Assembly (NCBI GenBank): GCA_026390275.1
Contig: JAPLGF010000077.1
Location: 1-7,045, forward strand
Direction: 5' to 3'
Origin: Candidatus Atribacteria bacterium
GTDB lineage: Bacteria > Atribacterota > Atribacteria > Atribacterales > Atribacteraceae
DNA: 7,045 bases
The notes under the pieces were generated by a model. The model had not been told where the DNA came from and searched no databases. It saw nothing but the letters and a program-made list of their open reading frames with translations. The position numbers and the translations under genes are program-made. Every line of letters begins with the position of its first letter. The stretch's first letter is position 1. Below, piece after piece: positions 6,002 to 7,045 of this stretch.

Positions 6002-6213
6002 TGCTGGAGAGAAAAATATCCTGGGGTGGGCGAGGTAAAAAAACGAGGGCTTTCTCCATCAATAAAAGATCGTATCGCTTTCAACGTTTCGACCCGGGCC
6101 TGAGAAAGATGCTCCCGGACTTCATGACTGACCACCGAGCCGAAAAAACAATTCATGGGGCCAAAAAAGAGTTCCTCGAACATTTCCCGTACAGAATCTT
6201 TCTCTTTTTCCAT
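5998..6213 (-). CDS. Small protein of unknown function, tail possibly replaced by the repeat
   Basis: A 71-residue protein begins MEKEKDSVREMFEELFFGPMN. The ATG at 6213-6211 is preceded by GGGGGTGAGG, which makes translation likely. The segment SHEVREHLSQARVETLKAIRSFID looks like an amphipathic helix and resembles small conserved proteins of unknown function that continue with a charged helical tail. Here the tail changes to GESPRFFTSPTPGYFSLQQ and the stop codon comes from the 36-bp repeat, so the original C-terminus may have been lost by an insertion or rearrangement. There is no signal peptide or membrane segment. It is transcribed toward the CocE-type gene, and no link to that enzyme is evident. 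I cannot assign a function. Confidence 0.65.
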   Translation of the reverse strand: MEKEKDSVREMFEELFFGPMNCFFGSVVSHEVREHLSQARVETLKAIRSFIDGESPRFFTSPTPGYFSLQQ

Positions 6214-6310
6214 AAAAACCTCACCCCCTTAAATAATCAAACTATGGCATAAGATTAAAAAGGGAAACACCATAAAAAACCATTCCCGGGCGTCACCACG
6301 GAACGAAAAA

Positions 6311-6352
6311 GGGAGACTGCCACGCTCTCAAAAAACGAGAGCTGGCAATGAC
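6311..6352 (-). repeat. Hairpin repeat element C, possible terminator of the flavodoxin-like gene
   Basis: On the minus strand this reads GTCATTGCCAGCTCTCG, a T-rich loop, and GAGAGCGTGGCAGTCTCCC. The stem pairs TGCCA-c-GCTCTC (6318-6329) with GAGAGCTGGCA (6337-6347): 11 pairs with one bulged base. It starts with the same GTCATT as element B and ends with a related AGTCTCCC, so it appears to be a variant of the same repeat type. It lies 25 bases past the stop of the flavodoxin-like gene, with a T5 run shortly after on that strand, so it may act as a weak terminator. The rest of the 6214-6376 gap shows nothing further. Confidence 0.6.
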
Positions 6353-6376
6353 AGAAAAAAACCGGTACTACTCTGT

Positions 6377-6790
6377 CTATTCTTTGCTTAGATGTCTCCC
6401 CAGGAGGACCTGGGCATCTTTTTCCCCTTTGATGGCCTCAAAATCCACCACAAATGCTCCCTTGGATTCCATGTTCGACATCAGTCTCCGGAGAGCTTTG
6501 TCCGTTCCAAACATGGCTGGACGGATATAGGCAATGGTTTTCTTCCCCTCTAAACCAACCACGCTTTTTAAGAAATTCACCACATCCCCGGATATCTTTC
6601 CCCCAAAAGCACTGACCACATACGAACCCACGAAAATGAGCTCATAAGGACGGAAATTGATTGGTGAGTTAATTCCTTCAATCTCAAATATTTTCACCGT
6701 GTGTCCGGATTTTTCAAATATTCCGACCATATACCGGGTGATCCCGACCAACGCCCTATCCTTGGTAGAATAAACAAAAGCGACTCGCAA
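6377..6790 (-). CDS. Flavodoxin-like protein
   Basis: The product has 137 residues and alternating strands and helices of flavodoxin type: MRVAFVYSTKDRALVGITRYM, GHTVKIFEIEG, YELIFVGSYVVSAFGGKISGDVVNFL, KKTIAYIRPAMFGTDKALRRLM. The order of the first strand-loop-helix, the GS(x)V loop and the later strand matches flavodoxins, which bind FMN and carry electrons. The FMN phosphate loop, normally T/S-x-T/S-G-N-T, is STKDRA here and lacks the Gly-Asn, so FMN binding is uncertain. The start is TTG 6790-6788, supported by GAGGTGAG (6804-6797) six bases upstream; no ATG or GTG fits. It follows the methyltransferase tail by 102 bases, with its own candidate promoter between. A hairpin repeat lies just downstream. 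It could be a redox carrier, a flavodoxin domain of a regulator, or a non-FMN relative. Confidence 0.8.
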   Translation of the reverse strand: MRVAFVYSTKDRALVGITRYMVGIFEKSGHTVKIFEIEGINSPINFRPYELIFVGSYVVSAFGGKISGDVVNFLKSVVGLEGKKTIAYIRPAMFGTDKALRRLMSNMESKGAFVVDFEAIKGEKDAQVLLGRHLSKE

Positions 6791-6796
6791 AAAAAT

Positions 6797-6827
6797 CTCA
6801 CCTCGCTATTCTTTTTTTTATAATACC
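6797..6827 (-). promoter_or_regulatory. Extended -10 promoter and ribosome binding site of the flavodoxin-like gene
   Basis: On the minus strand TGG-TATTAT (6827-6819) forms an extended -10 element, five of six matching TATAAT. The hexamer 17 bases upstream is a poor -35. Transcription would start near 6812, leaving a short leader that contains GAGGTGAG (6804-6797). This ribosome binding site is what supports the TTG start. Confidence 0.4.
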
Positions 6828-6892
6828 ATATTCCCCTTCCCTATTGGTGATTTTTGATTTCCAACTCCCTCTTGTTGGTACACTGCCCCGGT

Positions 6893-7045
6893 CTATCCGG
6901 AAGAACTTACTCTGTCCACCTCACGAAGTGCGCATTCCCTGGCTTTCATGAGAAGGGAAGGACCATCCTCCCGGGGAAATCCGGAAAGAATCATGATTCC
7001 CCCGGGACAGAGATGCGACCTCATCGTTCCCCTCTGGTCACGGCA
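6893..7045 (-). CDS. C-terminal tail of a methyltransferase, possibly ribosomal protein L11 methyltransferase
   Basis: The frame is open from the window edge to TAG 6895-6893, giving 50 residues. The segment MRSHLCPGGIMILSGFPRED matches the last core strands of class I methyltransferases, and the LxPGGxxILSG pattern is characteristic of the C-terminus of PrmA, which trimethylates ribosomal protein L11. PrmA normally continues with a helix and then a strand containing GEW and further residues. Here the frame stops right after ALREVDRVSSSG, about where GEW would be expected, so the C-terminus may be slightly shortened. With only the tail visible, another SAM methyltransferase is possible. A 5-bp inverted repeat CCAAC...GTTGG (6861-6878) lies downstream, but without a T-run. 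Confidence 0.55.
   Translation of the reverse strand, partial: CRDQRGTMRSHLCPGGIMILSGFPREDGPSLLMKARECALREVDRVSSSG

Overview
This is a bacterial window of moderate GC content. Most genes have clear Shine-Dalgarno sequences (AAGGAGGT, AGGAGG, GAGGTGAG) and GTG and TTG starts are used. Several families of short interspersed repeats sit between the genes. Nothing here fixes a taxon. The mix (DNA methyltransferase, toxin-antitoxin remnant, secreted C11 peptidase, CocE-type hydrolase, flavodoxin-like protein) would fit an environmental, possibly anaerobic bacterium, but that is inference.

Layout. From 1 to about 2080 all genes are on the minus strand: the first 178 codons of a DNA methyltransferase with an SPPY motif (1-536), a broken PIN-domain toxin (670-1080), its probable antitoxin (1065-1286) and a broken UbiE-like SAM methyltransferase (1312-2010). 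In transcription order the last three form a methyltransferase-antitoxin-toxin cluster. The SAM methyltransferase has an in-frame TAA. The toxin has an in-frame TGA, no normal start codon and Asn in place of the usual first catalytic Asp. A 26-bp repeat (24 of 26 identical) lies 40-41 bases upstream of the start codons of both methyltransferase genes, in the same orientation.

From 2392 to 5909 two plus-strand genes encode exported hydrolases: a clostripain-like (peptidase C11) cysteine protease and a CocE/NonD-type serine hydrolase with an X-Pro dipeptidyl-peptidase-like fold. Both have signal peptides and complete catalytic residues. An identical 36-bp palindromic repeat occurs on each side of this pair (2120-2155 and 5966-6001). 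The 308-bp gap between the two genes holds two hairpin repeats in opposite orientation and a 15-bp tandem duplication.

From 5998 to the end all genes are on the minus strand again: a 71-residue protein of unknown function whose stop codon lies inside the palindromic repeat, a flavodoxin-like protein with a TTG start, and a methyltransferase C-terminal tail resembling ribosomal protein L11 methyltransferase. A third member of the hairpin-repeat family lies downstream of the flavodoxin-like gene.

Functionally, the two plus-strand enzymes probably act outside the cytoplasm on peptides or esters/amides. The left end looks like a decaying accessory region. I see no rRNA, complete tRNA, CRISPR array, transposase or integrase gene in the window.
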